Origin: Ursus arctos
Taxonomy: Eukaryota; Chordata; Mammalia; Carnivora; Ursidae
Assembly: GCF_023065955.2 (NCBI RefSeq)
Contig: NW_026623100.1
Location: 13,803,001 to 13,867,000 of the forward strand
Direction: 5' to 3'
DNA length: 64,000 nt
The notes under the pieces were generated by a model. The model ran no database searches. It had not been told where the DNA came from and worked only from the letters and a program-made list of their open reading frames with translations. Both the position numbers and the translations under genes were made by a program. Shown here piece by piece: positions 1 through 11,440 of the stretch. The first letter of the stretch is position 1; every line of letters starts with the position of its first letter.

Positions 1-510
1 TTTTTTGTTTTCTTTTTTAAACGTTACTAAATGTATGATGTTCTGATGGTTACATCAGTAGAATGAGTACTTCACCTGTCTCACAACCCTACAGAAAAAT
101 AAGGGGCTCCAGGAAAGAGAAACATCACCAAACACAAATTTCTTACAGTTCAGCTAGTGATTTAGAAGCTGACTCTTTACTGACTGCTGTCAAGCCCAGT
201 AGGTAACTTGAACTCTTTGCTGCCAAGATGGGTGAAGTCCTGCCTGACTCCTTCCCTCAAGTCTGTTCACTCATTTATACCAAGATGAGTGTTTCCCCTG
301 CCTACTCTGTAAAGCCTAGAACATATTCCCCTGAGCAACTTGCCACCTTTTTTCTAAAGCCATGGAATTTCAGTAACTTTACATTTATTATAATTTAGAG
401 ATACTTTATTCAAGTTGTTTTTAAGAAAACCACCAAGCACCTAGCTTCCTTAGTGAAAAGCCAAAGACTTTAGAGATACTAGATTGTCAAGGAAGGTACA
501 GTTGTGCTTT
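1..510. other. unassigned intronic sequence
   Basis: AT-rich single-copy-looking sequence with no coding potential or repeat that I recognise. Confidence 0.4.
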
Positions 511-705
511 TTAAAATTTAATTTAATATTAATTGATTAATTAGAGAGGGATGGGGGAAGGACAAAGAGAGAGGGAGAGAGAATCTCAAGCAGGCTCCAT
601 GCCCAGGATGGCGCATGATGTGGGGCTGGATCTCACAACCCCAATCACCACCTGAGCTGAAATCAAGAATCAGACGCTTAACTGACTAAGTCACCCAGGC
701 ATCCC
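511..705 (-). repeat. SINEC (carnivore tRNA-Lys SINE)
   Basis: Reversed A-rich tail at the left, GA-rich middle, and the inverted tRNA-like head ending tcacccaggcatccc at the right. Diverged, so an older copy. Confidence 0.9.
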
Positions 706-1045
706 ATAGTTGTTTTTTTTTTAAGGAGTAAAAAGATTGTATTGTCTCTCAGTGGCGAACTTCGCAGGCTAGTTAATGATTTAGATGAAAGAAGGCTGAG
801 GACCAGTGTGTCTGTGCTGCTCTCCAGTGGGAGGTGAGAGTCCCATTTAGACTATTAGGGAAAGTATCTTTCCTGGTTACTTTTCTCATAAATGGGATAT
901 TTAAAATATTCCTTGAGTTCTCCTACACTTAATTGCAATGAAAAGATCGTTTACACATACCAGGTTACCACTTCGTGCCTGTTACTGTAAAAGAAAATGA
1001 TATTTGCCCCTGGATTTTAGGTCAGGAGGATTATCACAGCTTTTA
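706..1045. other. unassigned intronic sequence
   Basis: Starts with a T run at 713-722. Nothing else recognised. Confidence 0.4.
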
Positions 1046-1049
1046 CCTT

Positions 1050-1195
1050 CCATCAAGAGCCTGAGCTTTGGGGTCAGACAGACCTGAGTTTGACTCTTAA
1101 GAGCTGCATTTTACAAGCAAATCTGACCTTGAACAGACACTTAACCTCTCAGAGCCTTACATTCCTCAGCTATCCAAAGGAGAAAGTAATACAAA
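1050..1195 (+). repeat. MIR SINE
   Basis: Matches the MIR core: a 'ggggtcagacagacctgag' block, then 'cttaacctctcagagcctta'. An ancient mammal-wide repeat, moderately diverged. Confidence 0.8.
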
Positions 1196-1210
1196 CTAAA
1201 AATGTGAGAG

Positions 1211-1629
1211 GTTTTTTTTAAGATTTATTTTATTTATTTTAGAAAGAGAGAGAGCACGAGCAGGGGGAGGGGCAGAGGGAGAGACACAAGCCGACTCCCT
1301 GCTGAGCGCGGAGCCTGCTCTGGGGGCTGGATCCCATGACCCCAGGATCACAACCCGTGCTGAAATCAAGAGTCAGATGCTTGGGACACCTGGGTGGCTC
1401 AGTCAGTTAAGCGTTTGCCTTCAGCTCAGGTCATGATCCTGGGGTCCTAGGATCAAGCCCCACATCGGGCTCATTGCTCAGTGGGGAGTCTGCTTCTCCT
1501 TCTTCTGCTGCTCCCCCTGCTTGTGCTCTCTCTCTGTTTCTCTCTCTGTGTCAAATAAATAAGTAAATAAAATCTTAAGGAAAAAAAAAAGAGTCAGACA
1601 CTCAATCGACTGAGCCACCCAGGCGCCCC
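1211..1629 (-). repeat. SINEC, split by a younger SINEC
   Basis: Minus-strand SINEC from its tail at 1211 to 1382, resuming at 1591 and ending with ctgagccacccaggcgcccc at about 1628. The gap is exactly filled by another SINEC. Confidence 0.92.
1383..1590 (+). repeat. SINEC nested in an older SINEC
   Basis: Starts gggacacctgggtggctcag and ends with an A tail at 1590. Target-site copies gagtcagatgctt (1370-1382) and gagtcagacactc (from 1591) flank it with three mismatches, so the insertion is fairly old. Confidence 0.93.
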
Positions 1630-1721
1630 TCAGAATGTTAGAGTTTTAAACTAAACGATACATATATATCTAATAGTAACTGACTCAGTAGACAGTAACT
1701 TTCATTCTTCCTTTTCATTCA

Positions 1722-2905
1722 TCCCGTAGCCTTATTGAGCACCTCCTTAGTGCCAAACCTTGTACCAGACACCAGGGATGGGAAAGAACACCTAATCCAG
1801 ACACTTAGGAACTCACAATACAGTGTGAAGAGTGCTGCAACCCGGCGGCATACAAAGAGCCAAGTGAACATAAGGGAGGGTGCCATCTCTTTTGCCTGGG
1901 AAACCGGGGGAGAATACTTGAGATGATGTACAGACTGGGTTTTAAGGAGGAAATAGATGGAAAAAGGAAGAGAGGCATTCCAGGCAAAGGTACAGACTTA
2001 GGAAAGGTCACTTCAGTTGAGGGTGAAGCAGACAGTTTGGGTAGAGGAGTAGTTAAAATGAATCGGAGAAGCGATGTTTGGACCTTGGATGCCATGGGTT
2101 TTCAGTGAAGTGACATAGTGAAATCTTTACTTGGAATTCTCTTTCCATTAGCCATATGGGGGACAGACAGATGGTGAGGGATGCTGATAAGGAGGCACTT
2201 ACCCTACTCCAGAAGGGAGGCTGAGGCCTCACCCGAAGTAGGAGCAATGGGACTGGAAAGGAGAGAGTGGATAGGCGAGTGTCTCAGAGGCCGAGCCTGT
2301 GGAGCTTGGTGACTACTTAGGTATGGCTGGATGAGAAGAGGTGGGCTTCGTCGATGACAGCAAGTTGGTGGGTAGTGATGCCATTTGTTTATAAAGAGAG
2401 GATAGGAGCCTGGGAAGGGAAGATGAGCTCAGTTCTGGACCAGATAAATGTGAGGAGTTCAGGATACGCTGGTGGGCCTCATTATAAACATTTGGAAGCT
2501 TTTGATCTGGGGCTAGAGACAGCTTTAGCCTTCACCGATAAATGAATCATAGTCACATCTTTGGAAAAGGATGTCCTTACTCAGAGAAAGGATACAGAGT
2601 GAAAGATGGGGTTCTGGGAAGCACACCTAGGGGACCAGCAGAAAAAGAGAAGGAGACTGACATGGTCACACCTAAGGTAAGAAGAGAATCAGAATTATTT
2701 CAGAAGCAAAGGAGGGAGAGAATTTTAAGTAAGGAGGAATATAGAGCAACGTCAGGTGCTGCAAGTAATTCAAGAAGAAAGAAGACTGAGAAGGGGTGAT
2801 TGCTTTCAGCAATTGGGAAGCCATTGGTGACCTTAGAAAGAGGCATTTTGTGCAGAGATGAGGGTAGAAAGCATTTGTTTGAGTGAATTAGGAAGTGCAG
2901 ACAGC
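1722..2905 (-). repeat. L2 LINE, 3' portion with RT-derived sequence
   Basis: The left end is the reverse complement of the L2 3' end (ttattgagcacctccttagtgcc). It continues through antisense blocks I recognise from L2 ORF2, including gatgagctcagttctggacc at about 2423 and the segment near 2640. About 1.2 kb, frameshifted and inactive. Open frames here on either strand are chance. Confidence 0.8.
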
Positions 2906-3150
2906 AATGTGTTAGCTGAGCCTATGTGAATCATCTTTTAAAAAATCTTTAATAAATCATGGAGCATGGAAGAGGTGCCCTAACATGGAAAATGGGCAAA
3001 TGCCTTCTTAATTTTTGACAGTTCGTGCAAGCTTAGCTTCACACCCCCTCCCAGGGTCCTTCGGAGAGGTCCACGCACGTGGAGGGCCATGGAACTAGAG
3101 CTCTGTGATCTTCACGGTGAACCCGCCTCTGTCAAGAGAAAAGCAAGGAC
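2906..3150. other. unassigned intronic sequence
   Basis: No recognised repeat or coding signal. Confidence 0.35.
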
Positions 3151-3154
3151 TGCC

Positions 3155-3780
3155 TGCTCAAGAATGTCTGACACACCGTTGTTTGTAATGGGAAAAATTA
3201 GAGCCAAATGACCTGAAAGAAGAGCTAGTTAAGTAAAAGTTCATACATTCATACTATGCAACTGTCAAAAAGAAATGAGGTAAACCTAGTGCGTATTAAC
3301 ACAGAAGGGTGTCCATGATATATTATTGAGTGAAAAAAGCTAGCTTTAGGACACTATATAGTATAATCCCATGTATTTACAAAGGAAATGTGCACATACA
3401 CGCGTCTGCACATATATATACATGTACACATACTACATATACATTTCTATTTCTAGTTAGATTTGATTTTTTTTAAAAAGGCGCTGGAAGGGCACCTGGG
3501 TGGCTCAGTTGGTAGAGCATGTGACTCTTGATCTCAGGGTCATGAGTTCAAGCCCCACATTGGATGTGGAGCCTACTTAAAAAAAAAAAATCATTAAAAG
3601 GAAAAAAAAAGTTCTGGAAAGTCCACCAAATTGTCAGCAACGGTTACTCTTAAAGAATGGAATTTAGAGACTGGAGTTTGGTGATGGAAGACTTCCATAT
3701 TGTGCCCTTGCACTTCTGTATTATTTTCATTTTTTTGTCAACAAATGCATGATTCTTTGTTAATTTTCACAAAATGTACA
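3155..3780 (+). repeat. L1M 3' end, split by SINEC
   Basis: Typical old L1 3' sequence: 'gtccatgatatattattgagtg', 'tataatcccatgtatttac', then, after the SINE, 'tctggaaagtccaccaaattg'. Truncated at the 5' side. Confidence 0.8.
3490..3590 (+). repeat. SINEC, short form, in an L1
   Basis: tRNA-like head (gggcacctgggtggctcag) running straight into an A-rich tail with no CT-rich body. Flanks resembling ggcgctggaag and gttctggaaag suggest a decayed target duplication. Confidence 0.9.
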
Positions 3781-3960
3781 GAATTTTAAAATCTCACATG
3801 AGGAATAATTTAAGATATTTGATTATGTAGAGCCTATCTCAAGGAGAACATAATGGCATCCTTGAAATATTTGAAGGGTAACCCCTGGAAGGGATTAGAT
3901 TTGTTCTGAAATATACTGACCTACAGAAATAGAGCTGATGGGTAAAATAAAAGAGATAAT

Positions 3961-4140
3961 TTTTTTTTTTTTTGAGAAATAGACAGATTGCATGAGCGGG
4001 GAAGGGGTGGGGGGAATCTCAAACAGGCTCTAGGCTCAGTGCAGAGCCTGACGTGGGACTTGATCTCATGACGCTGAGATCATTACCTGCATGGAAATCA
4101 AGAGTTGGACACTTAACCGACTGAGCCACCCAGGCGCCCC
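3961..4140 (-). repeat. SINEC
   Basis: T-run tail at the left, inverted head ending accgactgagccacccaggcg at the right. Confidence 0.93.
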
Positions 4141-4339
4141 AAGAAATATATTTTTGAAACTCTAAAAAAATTTAAAAATGCTTATAAAGACCAGACACAG
4201 CAGGCCTGGAATCATTTGGGATGTCACCAGGTTTCATAACTGTACTGTTATGGCGCTGTTCTGGTCATGCTCCGCCCCTTTTTGGGAGTGGACCTTTTCA
4301 GCCTTAAGCTATGAGAGTTCAGAGTGAACCTACTTCAGA

Positions 4340-4800
4340 CAGTACGTGTAGGAGTTCAAGGCAGGTCTCTCAGTCCACTCCTGCACCATCATTTAATAAC
4401 CGTGGTTTGTTCCTGATCCCTTCTAGGTCTCAATTTTCATATCTGTGAAATGCAGTAATCCAACTGATACTATCTTTGAGCCCAGTCACATCTTTAAGGT
4501 AGAGTTAGGGTTGCTTCCTATCTTCCCCCTCCAGTCTCCATCTGCTTCCTCCCCTCGACCACCCCAAATAAATATACAGTCCAAGTGAAAGACTGTGGGC
4601 CAGCTAGGTTAATAGAGCTTTCAGACAAGTACCTTAGTCATCCACTTCCAACCAAATTGCCCCTATAAACCCTTTCTTGGTAAAAGTCATCTAGCCCCAC
4701 CATTGCCTGAGAAGGTTGTTGAGGGAATTCAAATGAGATAATTAAGACATTGAGCACAATGCCTACCACAGAGTAAACTATTCAGTGAAATAAAAATTAT
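4340..4800 (+). repeat. MIR SINE, interrupted
   Basis: A MIR core-like block (ggtctcaattttcatatctg) near 4430 and a MIR 3' block (ggttgttgagggaattcaaa, then tgagcacaatgcctaccaca) at 4711-4795. About 235 bp between them is unassigned. Confidence 0.6.
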
Positions 4801-4999
4801 AAATACTCATATATCCCACTAAATCATAATGTTATTTTAAGTGAGATGACGTTGTAAAGATTCTGGGGGTACATCTGTCAGGTTTTCCTTTCAGTAAATG
4901 ATTTGATGATTAAAAGCCTGGCATACTCTTGATGCTCTTGGACCTCATTTCCTTTTAGTTTTCCTGTCCTTGAGGTTCAGTGACTTTTCTTATTCCTGT

Positions 5000-5300
5000 G
5001 TTCATTCAACAATCATTTACTGAGTGCCTACCGAGGTCCAGGTTCAATCACAGGTGCTGCTAGTAGTAAGATGAAAAAACAGGGGTTCTGTGCTCCTGGT
5101 CAGAAGGAGAAGGAAGTTCAGATCATTGCATCATGAGGTGATCAGGGTTAATAAAGTAAAGGTGTGTAAATGATATTAATGGAGAAAGCAGAAAAGTATA
5201 CTGAGGGCTCTGAGGAGCCAGAGAAAGCTTCCGGAAAGAGGACACACCCGAACTGGAGCCGGAAGGGAGCACAGGAGTCTGCTCGGTAGAAGCCCTCTGT
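5000..5300 (-). repeat. L2 LINE 3' end
   Basis: Begins with the antisense L2 terminus (ttcattcaacaatcatttac, then tgagtgcctaccgaggtcc) and fades by about 5300. Confidence 0.7.
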
Positions 5301-5820
5301 CATAGGATGGGTGGGTGGATGGAGATTCTGCTTGATGTTTGCCGTGAAGTTTTCCATAACTCTTTATAAAACTGAAATGACAAGAAGTTTGATTCCTCTT
5401 TTCCCCCATATTTGGCTGTCGTGACAGAAAACCCAACAAGGACTGTTTAACTAAGCTAGAGATGCAGTGTCTACCTCCGGCCCAGGCTCCAGCGGTCTTC
5501 CTGCTCCACTCTCCTTGCCTCCTGGCTTTCTTTCTCAGGGCCAAAGCGCAACTGTACTACTTCAGTTGTGAGGCTTTGTAATTCCCTCAGGAAGGAAAGT
5601 CCTTCCCCCAGGTCTTCCAGTTGCATTTCATCGGACAGAAGGGGCCGCCTGGCCACTGTGAACTGTGAGGGAGGCCGAGCCATTTTCCTGGAGCAAGAAG
5701 GTAAGGAGAAAGGAGACTGTGACTGCTCTTGGCCCATCTGTAGTGTCTGCCAGAGCAAGAAATGCAACTTTTTCATCGCTAGTCATCGTTCGGTCTTATT
5801 TGTATAGTTGTTGCCTTTTG
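5301..5820. other. unassigned intronic sequence
   Basis: Contains a 101-codon minus-strand open frame (5471-5776) with no recognisable domain and no splice context that convinces me. GC content is higher than in the surroundings. Confidence 0.35.
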
Positions 5821-6277
5821 TGTTACTTTCCTGGTGCTGCTGTGACGGGTACCACTACCTGGGTGGCTTGAAACCACAGAAATGTATCGTCTCACAGTTC
5901 TGGAGGCTATAAGTAAAAAAACTAGGTGTCAGCAGAGCCCGGCTCCTTTGAAACCTGTGGGAGAAATACTTCACTGCGTGTTCCTGGCTTCTGCTGGTTT
6001 GCCCGCCATCTTTGGCGTCTCTTGGTTATGCTTAGCTGAGAAACTCCAGTCTCTGCCATTGCGCTCACATGATGCTCTCCTGTGTCTCTGTCTTCATGTG
6101 GCCAGCATATTGGAATGGGGGCCCACCCTATTCCAGTTCGACCTCATCTTCACCTAACTACTTATATCTGCTATGACCCTATTCCCAAAGAAGGTTACAT
6201 TCTGAGGCACTAGGAGTTAGGATCGAAGCATTATCTTTCTGAGGGGAGGAGGGTTGAATATCATTCAATCCATACCA
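5821..6277 (-). mobile_element. MaLR (ERVL-type) solo LTR
   Basis: Solo LTR of the MST/MLT1 type in reverse. It shows 'acctgggtggcttgaaacca', 'ctcacagttctggaggctat' and 'tgtctctgtcttcatgtggc', and ends near 6277 in sequence that reads tggtatggattgaatg on the minus strand. Termini are TG and CA. No internal retroviral genes are present. Confidence 0.8.
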
Positions 6278-6785
6278 CCATTACTTTGCCTTTGGTATAT
6301 AAATAAGAAATGCTCTATTTCCAAATTACGTTTCTTTATACCTGGGTTTTGTAACAAACTTTTAAAAGCCTTATTTTTATTCCTTCTTGAATTCCAGTTT
6401 TATTTATTTATTTCAATTCTAGTTTATTCTAGTTTTTTTAGTTAAAATAATTTCTAATTTTCCTAAAATGATTTAGGAAATAAGAATAATTCCTAAGTAT
6501 TCCTAAAATAATTCCTACTTATGTGAACTACAAAACTGTCAATATGAGAGATGAATAGTATTCAAGTAACTGGTTATGCATTTAGGAAAAAGAGTTTTAA
6601 AATCCATACCTAGTACCATAGGTCCCCCAAAACGTACAAATGTGTTGAAGAGTTAAGTTATTTCATGGAACTGTAGAAAAACAAAGAATCTGGTCTTTTG
6701 AATGTTTGTGTGATTGTAAGAATTGTAAGAAACAGAGTGTAAGAAGGATAAGATTGTAAGAAACAGTAGAAATAATAAAAGAAAA
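6278..6785. other. AT-rich sequence with small internal repeats
   Basis: Holds an imperfect palindrome, ttcctaaaatgatttaggaa (6460-6479), followed by tandem attcctaa-like units. Another cluster of gattgtaagaa-like units lies at 6711-6765. No coding signal. Confidence 0.5.
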
Positions 6786-7031
6786 GATCTGTGTGTTCTA
6801 ACTGTATAAAAATGTAAAGCTTTTTGTGCAAGAATAACACCCAATGGGGTAATGATCAATTAGGAAATGTTAGACCAAATCAGACAATAAATATAAACAG
6901 TATATTACCTGTAACTATTAAGACCCCAATAGGTAGATGGCCAAAGGATGTGACCAGACAGTGTATAAAAACACCATATGTCTGTATGCAAACGTATGGG
7001 AAAATATGTAGTAATCATTAAAAAGTGCAAT

Positions 7032-7447
7032 CTGGGGGCGCCTGGGTGGCTCAGTCAGTTGAGCGTCTGACTTTGGTTTCCACTTGGATCAAGATCTTGG
7101 GGTCATGGGGGCGCCTGGGTGGCGCAGTCGTTAAGCGTCTGCCTTCGGCTCAGGGCGTGATCCCAGCGTTCCGGGATCGAGTCCCACATCGGGCTCCTCC
7201 GCTGGGAGCCTGCTTCTTCCTCTCCCACTCCCCCTGCTTGTGTTCCCTCTCTCGCTGGCTGTCTCTCTCTGTCAAATAAATAAATAAAATCTTAAAAAAA
7301 AAAAAAGATCTTGGCGTCATGAGATCTAGCCCCATGTCAGGCTCCGCACTAGGCATGGTGTCTGCTTGTCCCTCCCCCTCTACCCTTCCTCTCCGCTTGC
7401 ACACACACACCCTCTCTCTCAAATAAATTAATAAATTAAACCTTTTT
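7032..7447 (+). repeat. SINEC, split by an ursid-type SINEC
   Basis: Head at 7032, interrupted at 7107, resuming at 7307 and ending in a T/A-rich tail at 7447. Flanked by a perfect 14-bp target duplication ttaaaaagtgcaat (7018-7031 and 7448-7461). Confidence 0.95.
7108..7306 (+). repeat. young ursid-type SINEC nested in SINEC
   Basis: Has the variant body 'ggcgcagtcgttaagcgtct', 'gggcgtgatcccagcgttcc' and 'tccgctgggagcctgcttct' that I associate with bears and panda. The 16-bp target duplication agatcttggggtcatg / agatcttggcgtcatg (7092-7107, 7306-7321) has one mismatch. Confidence 0.95.
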
Positions 7448-7574
7448 TTAAAAAGTGCAATTTCAGCTGCAGTGTAACTGATAAATGATTACATTGCTGA
7501 TGGTGACATCAATTGCTATAGTCCCTTTGAAAAGCATGTGGCACATACATCCAGAGTTATAAAAACATTCACAC

Positions 7575-7770
7575 GGGGTGCCTGGGTGGCTCAGTTGGTA
7601 AGCGTCTGCCTCAGCTCAGGTCATGATCCCAGGGTCCTGGGATCGAGCCCTGCATCGGGCTCCCTGCTCAGCAGAGAGCCTGCTTCTCCCTCTCCCTCTG
7701 CCTGCCACTCTGCCTACTTATGCTCCTATCTCTCTGTCAAATAAAGAAAATCTTTTAAAAGTAAAAAAAT
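7575..7770 (+). repeat. SINEC in an L1
   Basis: Complete copy with a perfect 14-bp target duplication aaaaacattcacac (7561-7574 and 7771-7784). Confidence 0.96.
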
Positions 7771-8215
7771 AAAAACATTCACACAATTAATATTTCTGGA
7801 AATTTAGCCTAACTAGATAGTCCTAAAGCAGAAAAAAACTGTGTTCATAAAGTTATAAATTGCAGAATCGTTTGTTATCGTGAACAGTCCGGAGCAGTCT
7901 ACTTGTCTGGCGGTAGAGGCATGGGTGGGTGAATGAAGATGCATCCTTTTGTTGGAAATGCAGCCATCAAAAGGTGTAACACTGAAGACCTGTGGCAACG
8001 TGAAGAAATACTTGTGTTTTAAAGTCTCATTGTTTTTAAAGTGGTATATATATATAATTACAATAATATAAAATTGAAAAGCATGCATATGGATAGTCAG
8101 CAACAATGAGATGGTGGAGGGTGCAGGTGTTCAGGAGCATGGAGTTGTTTTAAGGTGATATGATTATGAGTCATTTTTCCATCATTTTCCAAACTTTCTT
8201 GTAATTTAAAAAATG

Positions 8216-9058
8216 TTTAAGCATAGTCAGCTTACTATTTGGCTTAAAATCCTCCTGTACTTCTTGCATGTTAATGAAACCATTAGGAGGTAAGGAGAAT
8301 TTAATGAGCTTTCTGGGAAAAAAAAATTTTGCTCACAGTAGTATTGTAAATCACACCAGATGGTTTTCTTTCAGAAGTAAATCTTGTACTAAGTGGTAGG
8401 ATTATTCTGATATGAAAAAGTGACATTCGAAGAAAGCATTTTAATATACTATATGTGCATTGTATGATTAATGGCGATGTTTGTGACTGGTGAAGTAATT
8501 ATTTTAATCCTGTCTTGTCATTCACTTTAGTTTTGGTTTTGTGGCTGAGATTGGAAAGCCATACTTTCAAAGAAAATAACTTACCCATACGCTGGAGAAA
8601 AATAGTTTTACTTTCACCACAACAAATGATCTCCTCTGACTTAGTAGTTAGGACCTAATGGTGTGGACTTAATGCCAGGTGATCAATGCAGTTGACACGA
8701 TTTAAGCAGTCTCTTTATTTGCATTCTTTTAAGAGGATTTGCTCCTCCCTTCTCAGAGGCAGAGTTTATAAGAAGTATAAAAACATGATCATTTGCCCTG
8801 CTCCTTGTTCCTGGTGAGATGTACCTAGTGTATTCCCCAGGCTTACTGGACCGCCCACTGTCCCCAAGGGAACACAGGCGGCCAACTCTCTTTGGGGGTG
8901 TGAGAAATAACCAGGGATGACAACCCCTCTGGGCCGTCCACTGCCCAGGCTTGATTAGATTATGTCTCTATGGTTGACTAGGCTTTGAATTCACTGGTCT
9001 GAATTCACTACCTGAAGATTAAAGTTAGGGGTAGTGCATCTCACTGCCTCCCAAGGTA

Positions 9059-9060
<2 letters not shown>
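8216..9060. other. unassigned intronic sequence
   Basis: No recognised repeat, exon or RNA gene. Confidence 0.4.
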
Positions 9061-9094
<34 letters not shown>

Positions 9095-9119
9095 GCACAC
9101 ACACACACACGCACGCACA
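9061..9119. repeat. (CA)n microsatellite
   Basis: About 59 bp of CA repeat with two gcacgcac interruptions. Confidence 0.98.
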
Positions 9120-9950
9120 GAGGCATGTATGACCCACACTCATGCTTGTGCACATAGGCTTAGTGCCAAATAACCAACTTATATCCTTTAGGAGAAAAGG
9201 AGTCTGGTGGGTGGGTGTGGGAATGATGATGGAAAGAAGTTAATCCCTGTCTCCAAAGTAAAGACTAGACAATGGGGATCCATGCAAAGTAGTGCTGGAC
9301 AATGGACATCTACCGGCTTCCTAGTGAAACGGAGCCTGCCCTCAGTTATTCAAGGGCCGATCATCCGAAGTGTGGATTATCCAAGCCATATGCTTTCTCC
9401 TCCTTTGCCATCTGGCTGGTTGCCTGCTTCCCTTCTTATTAACAGGGAAAATATTCAAAACATTTCAGTCCATTTCCGCCAACCCATTTCCATGATCTGT
9501 ATCAAACCCCGTCTTTCATCTGATTCAGTGCACATTTTGATCAAATCTGGTCACCTGGCATATTTCGATACCTCACAGGACACATTGGATAGTTTCTAAT
9601 GCACAATCCTGTGGCTGTTGATCCTTGTCTCAGACCAGTCCTTCAGCCATCATCTCTTGGACGCTTTATTTATCTTTTCAGCTAGCTAGGGAGCGCCTGA
9701 AGATCAGGAGTATCTCCTCTGGTGTTCATTATCTTCTTCAAGGGGCCGACAGAGCTCCTTGTCACAAGGTAGATGCCGGACAAGTGGTGTTGGCTGACTA
9801 AGTACTAGTCATCATCACTTCAGCCAGACAAGTCATGAGAAAGTCAGTACGGTAAGAAGCAATGAGCAGACATGCCATTTGCTATAAAAAAAATAAACTG
9901 ACAGAAAACCCTAGGCTTTCAGAGTTGCAAGAAGCATCAGAGATAGTTTT
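9120..9950. other. unassigned sequence with a 130-codon open frame
   Basis: A plus-strand open frame from ATG at 9207 to the stop at 9599 is the second longest in the window. I recognise no domain, signal peptide or membrane segment, and it is most likely a chance opening in non-coding DNA. Confidence 0.35.
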
Positions 9951-9954
9951 ACCT

Positions 9955-10060
9955 TGTTGATACTGAAATTTGGACCCAGAGGAGTACAGTAACTTGTCTT
10001 TGATTGCCAAGAACATTTAGCAGAGTTAGGACTAGAACTCAGATCTCTAGAGCCATTTCT
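9955..10060 (-). repeat. MIR SINE
   Basis: Antisense MIR core: 'ggacccagaggagtacagta', 'acttgtctttgattgccaag', 'gactagaactcagatctc'. Confidence 0.7.
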
Positions 10061-10138
10061 GCTATGTTTCAGATTTCCAAGGATTATCTGAAAGTGGGGT
10101 TATGCAGAAGGTATGCAGAAACGGAGTAGCTTAGATTA

Positions 10139-10307
10139 TTATTTTTTAAATTTATTTATTTTGAGAGAGAAAGAGAGCAGGGGGAGGGACAGAGGGAGAG
10201 AAAGAATCTTAAGCCTGATGTGGGGTTCACTCTCACAACCCTGAGATCATGACCTGAGCTGAAATCAAGAGGCAGATGCTTAACTGACTGAGCCACCCAG
10301 GCACCCA
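10139..10307 (-). repeat. SINEC
   Basis: Inverted head ends gactgagccacccaggcacc. Flanks ggagtagcttagattat and ggaatggcctagattat look like a 17-bp target duplication with three differences. Confidence 0.92.
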
Positions 10308-10984
10308 GGAATGGCCTAGATTATACTGGAAAAAAGAGCATATATTATTGATAGGTAACCAAGATTAAAGAAAAATGTTATCCCTCTTTTGTATACATTA
10401 ATCTTTTGGAATTATAGATATAATAGGAAAATAGTAATTTTTTGGAGTCGTTTTTATTTGTTTTAAAGACTGATCTAAAATAAGAATTGAAAAGGTCTCA
10501 TCCAAGTGTGTTCAACAAACCTCACTTGGTAGGAATCAACCAAAATTTGCGAAGTGAAAGAATGAAACCCAAACTTTCTCATTTTCTAAGGACTAGGAGT
10601 ATTCTTGAGTTCTAGAATTATCAAGTCTGTTTATGAAAGGTATTAGTCTTTCTTTGAATCAAGTTTCTTGGTTTTGCCATCTATATTAATTGACTCTGGA
10701 CAAACAGTTCAGCCACGAATTACAATGAACTAAAGGTACCCGTGTGTGGATATCATATATTACCAGAGAAAACTCGTGGCCTGTCACAAATGAAATGTCC
10801 GTTGAACATTTTATAATATTAGCCTGAGCATCTTGGATATGACTACTGTGAATTTCTAGGGTGAATCTCAAACATCGGATTACATTTCCTATTCCAGGTG
10901 TAGGGGGGGAAACTTTATGTCATTTTAATGAGTATATTTAGGTGTAACCCATGAACCTTCACATGAGGGCAAAAATAATTTCTA
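10308..10984. other. unassigned intronic sequence
   Basis: AT-rich, with nothing recognised. Confidence 0.35.
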
Positions 10985-11440
10985 TTGCTTTCTTTCAAAG
11001 TTTTGTACATTACCCAAATAATACACGTTCATTTTACAAAAATTAGAAAGTGTCGGTAATCATAAGGAAGAATAAAACCACTATTAACTCCAGGAACCAA
11101 AGATTAACTGTTAACTATTAGTTGTATACAGTTGTAGACCTTTATTCTATGCATATTCATGGGGTCATATACTACACATGGTTTTAAAACTGGGCTTCTT
11201 TTATATCTTGTGACTATATGTAGAAATCATTTTTAATGTTTGCGTAGTATTCCATTATATACAAGTACCATAATTTGTTTAACTAATCCCTTGGTTTGGG
11301 TTTAGATTATTTCCCATTGTTCGCTATTATAGACAATGCCTTGTTGAACTTCCTTATTTATACATCTGGAGTCACATGTTCAGTTATGTTCTTAGAATAG
11401 ATTCCAAGGAGTACAATTGCTGAATTTAAAATATACTCAG
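10985..11440 (-). repeat. L1M 3' end fragment
   Basis: Antisense L1 3' blocks: 'gtattccattatatacaagt', 'ttcgctattatagacaatgc', 'attccaaggagtacaattgc'. Confidence 0.75.

Larger units (their letters stand above)
6790..8215 (+). repeat. L1M 3' half, split by three SINECs
   Basis: L1 ORF2-end and 3' sequence in four pieces: 6790-7031, 7448-7574, 7771-8215, with SINEs between. Recognisable blocks are 'ccaataggtagatggccaaa', 'tggcacatacatccagagtt' and 'ggaaatgcagccatcaaaag'. Not coding. Confidence 0.75.

Noticed and set aside
5821..6277. 91-codon open frame inside the MaLR LTR
   Set aside because: LTR sequence is non-coding, and the frame is antisense to the LTR.
9061..9119. Regular repeats as a possible CRISPR-like array
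   Set aside because: Simple dinucleotide microsatellite in a mammalian genome; no spacer structure.
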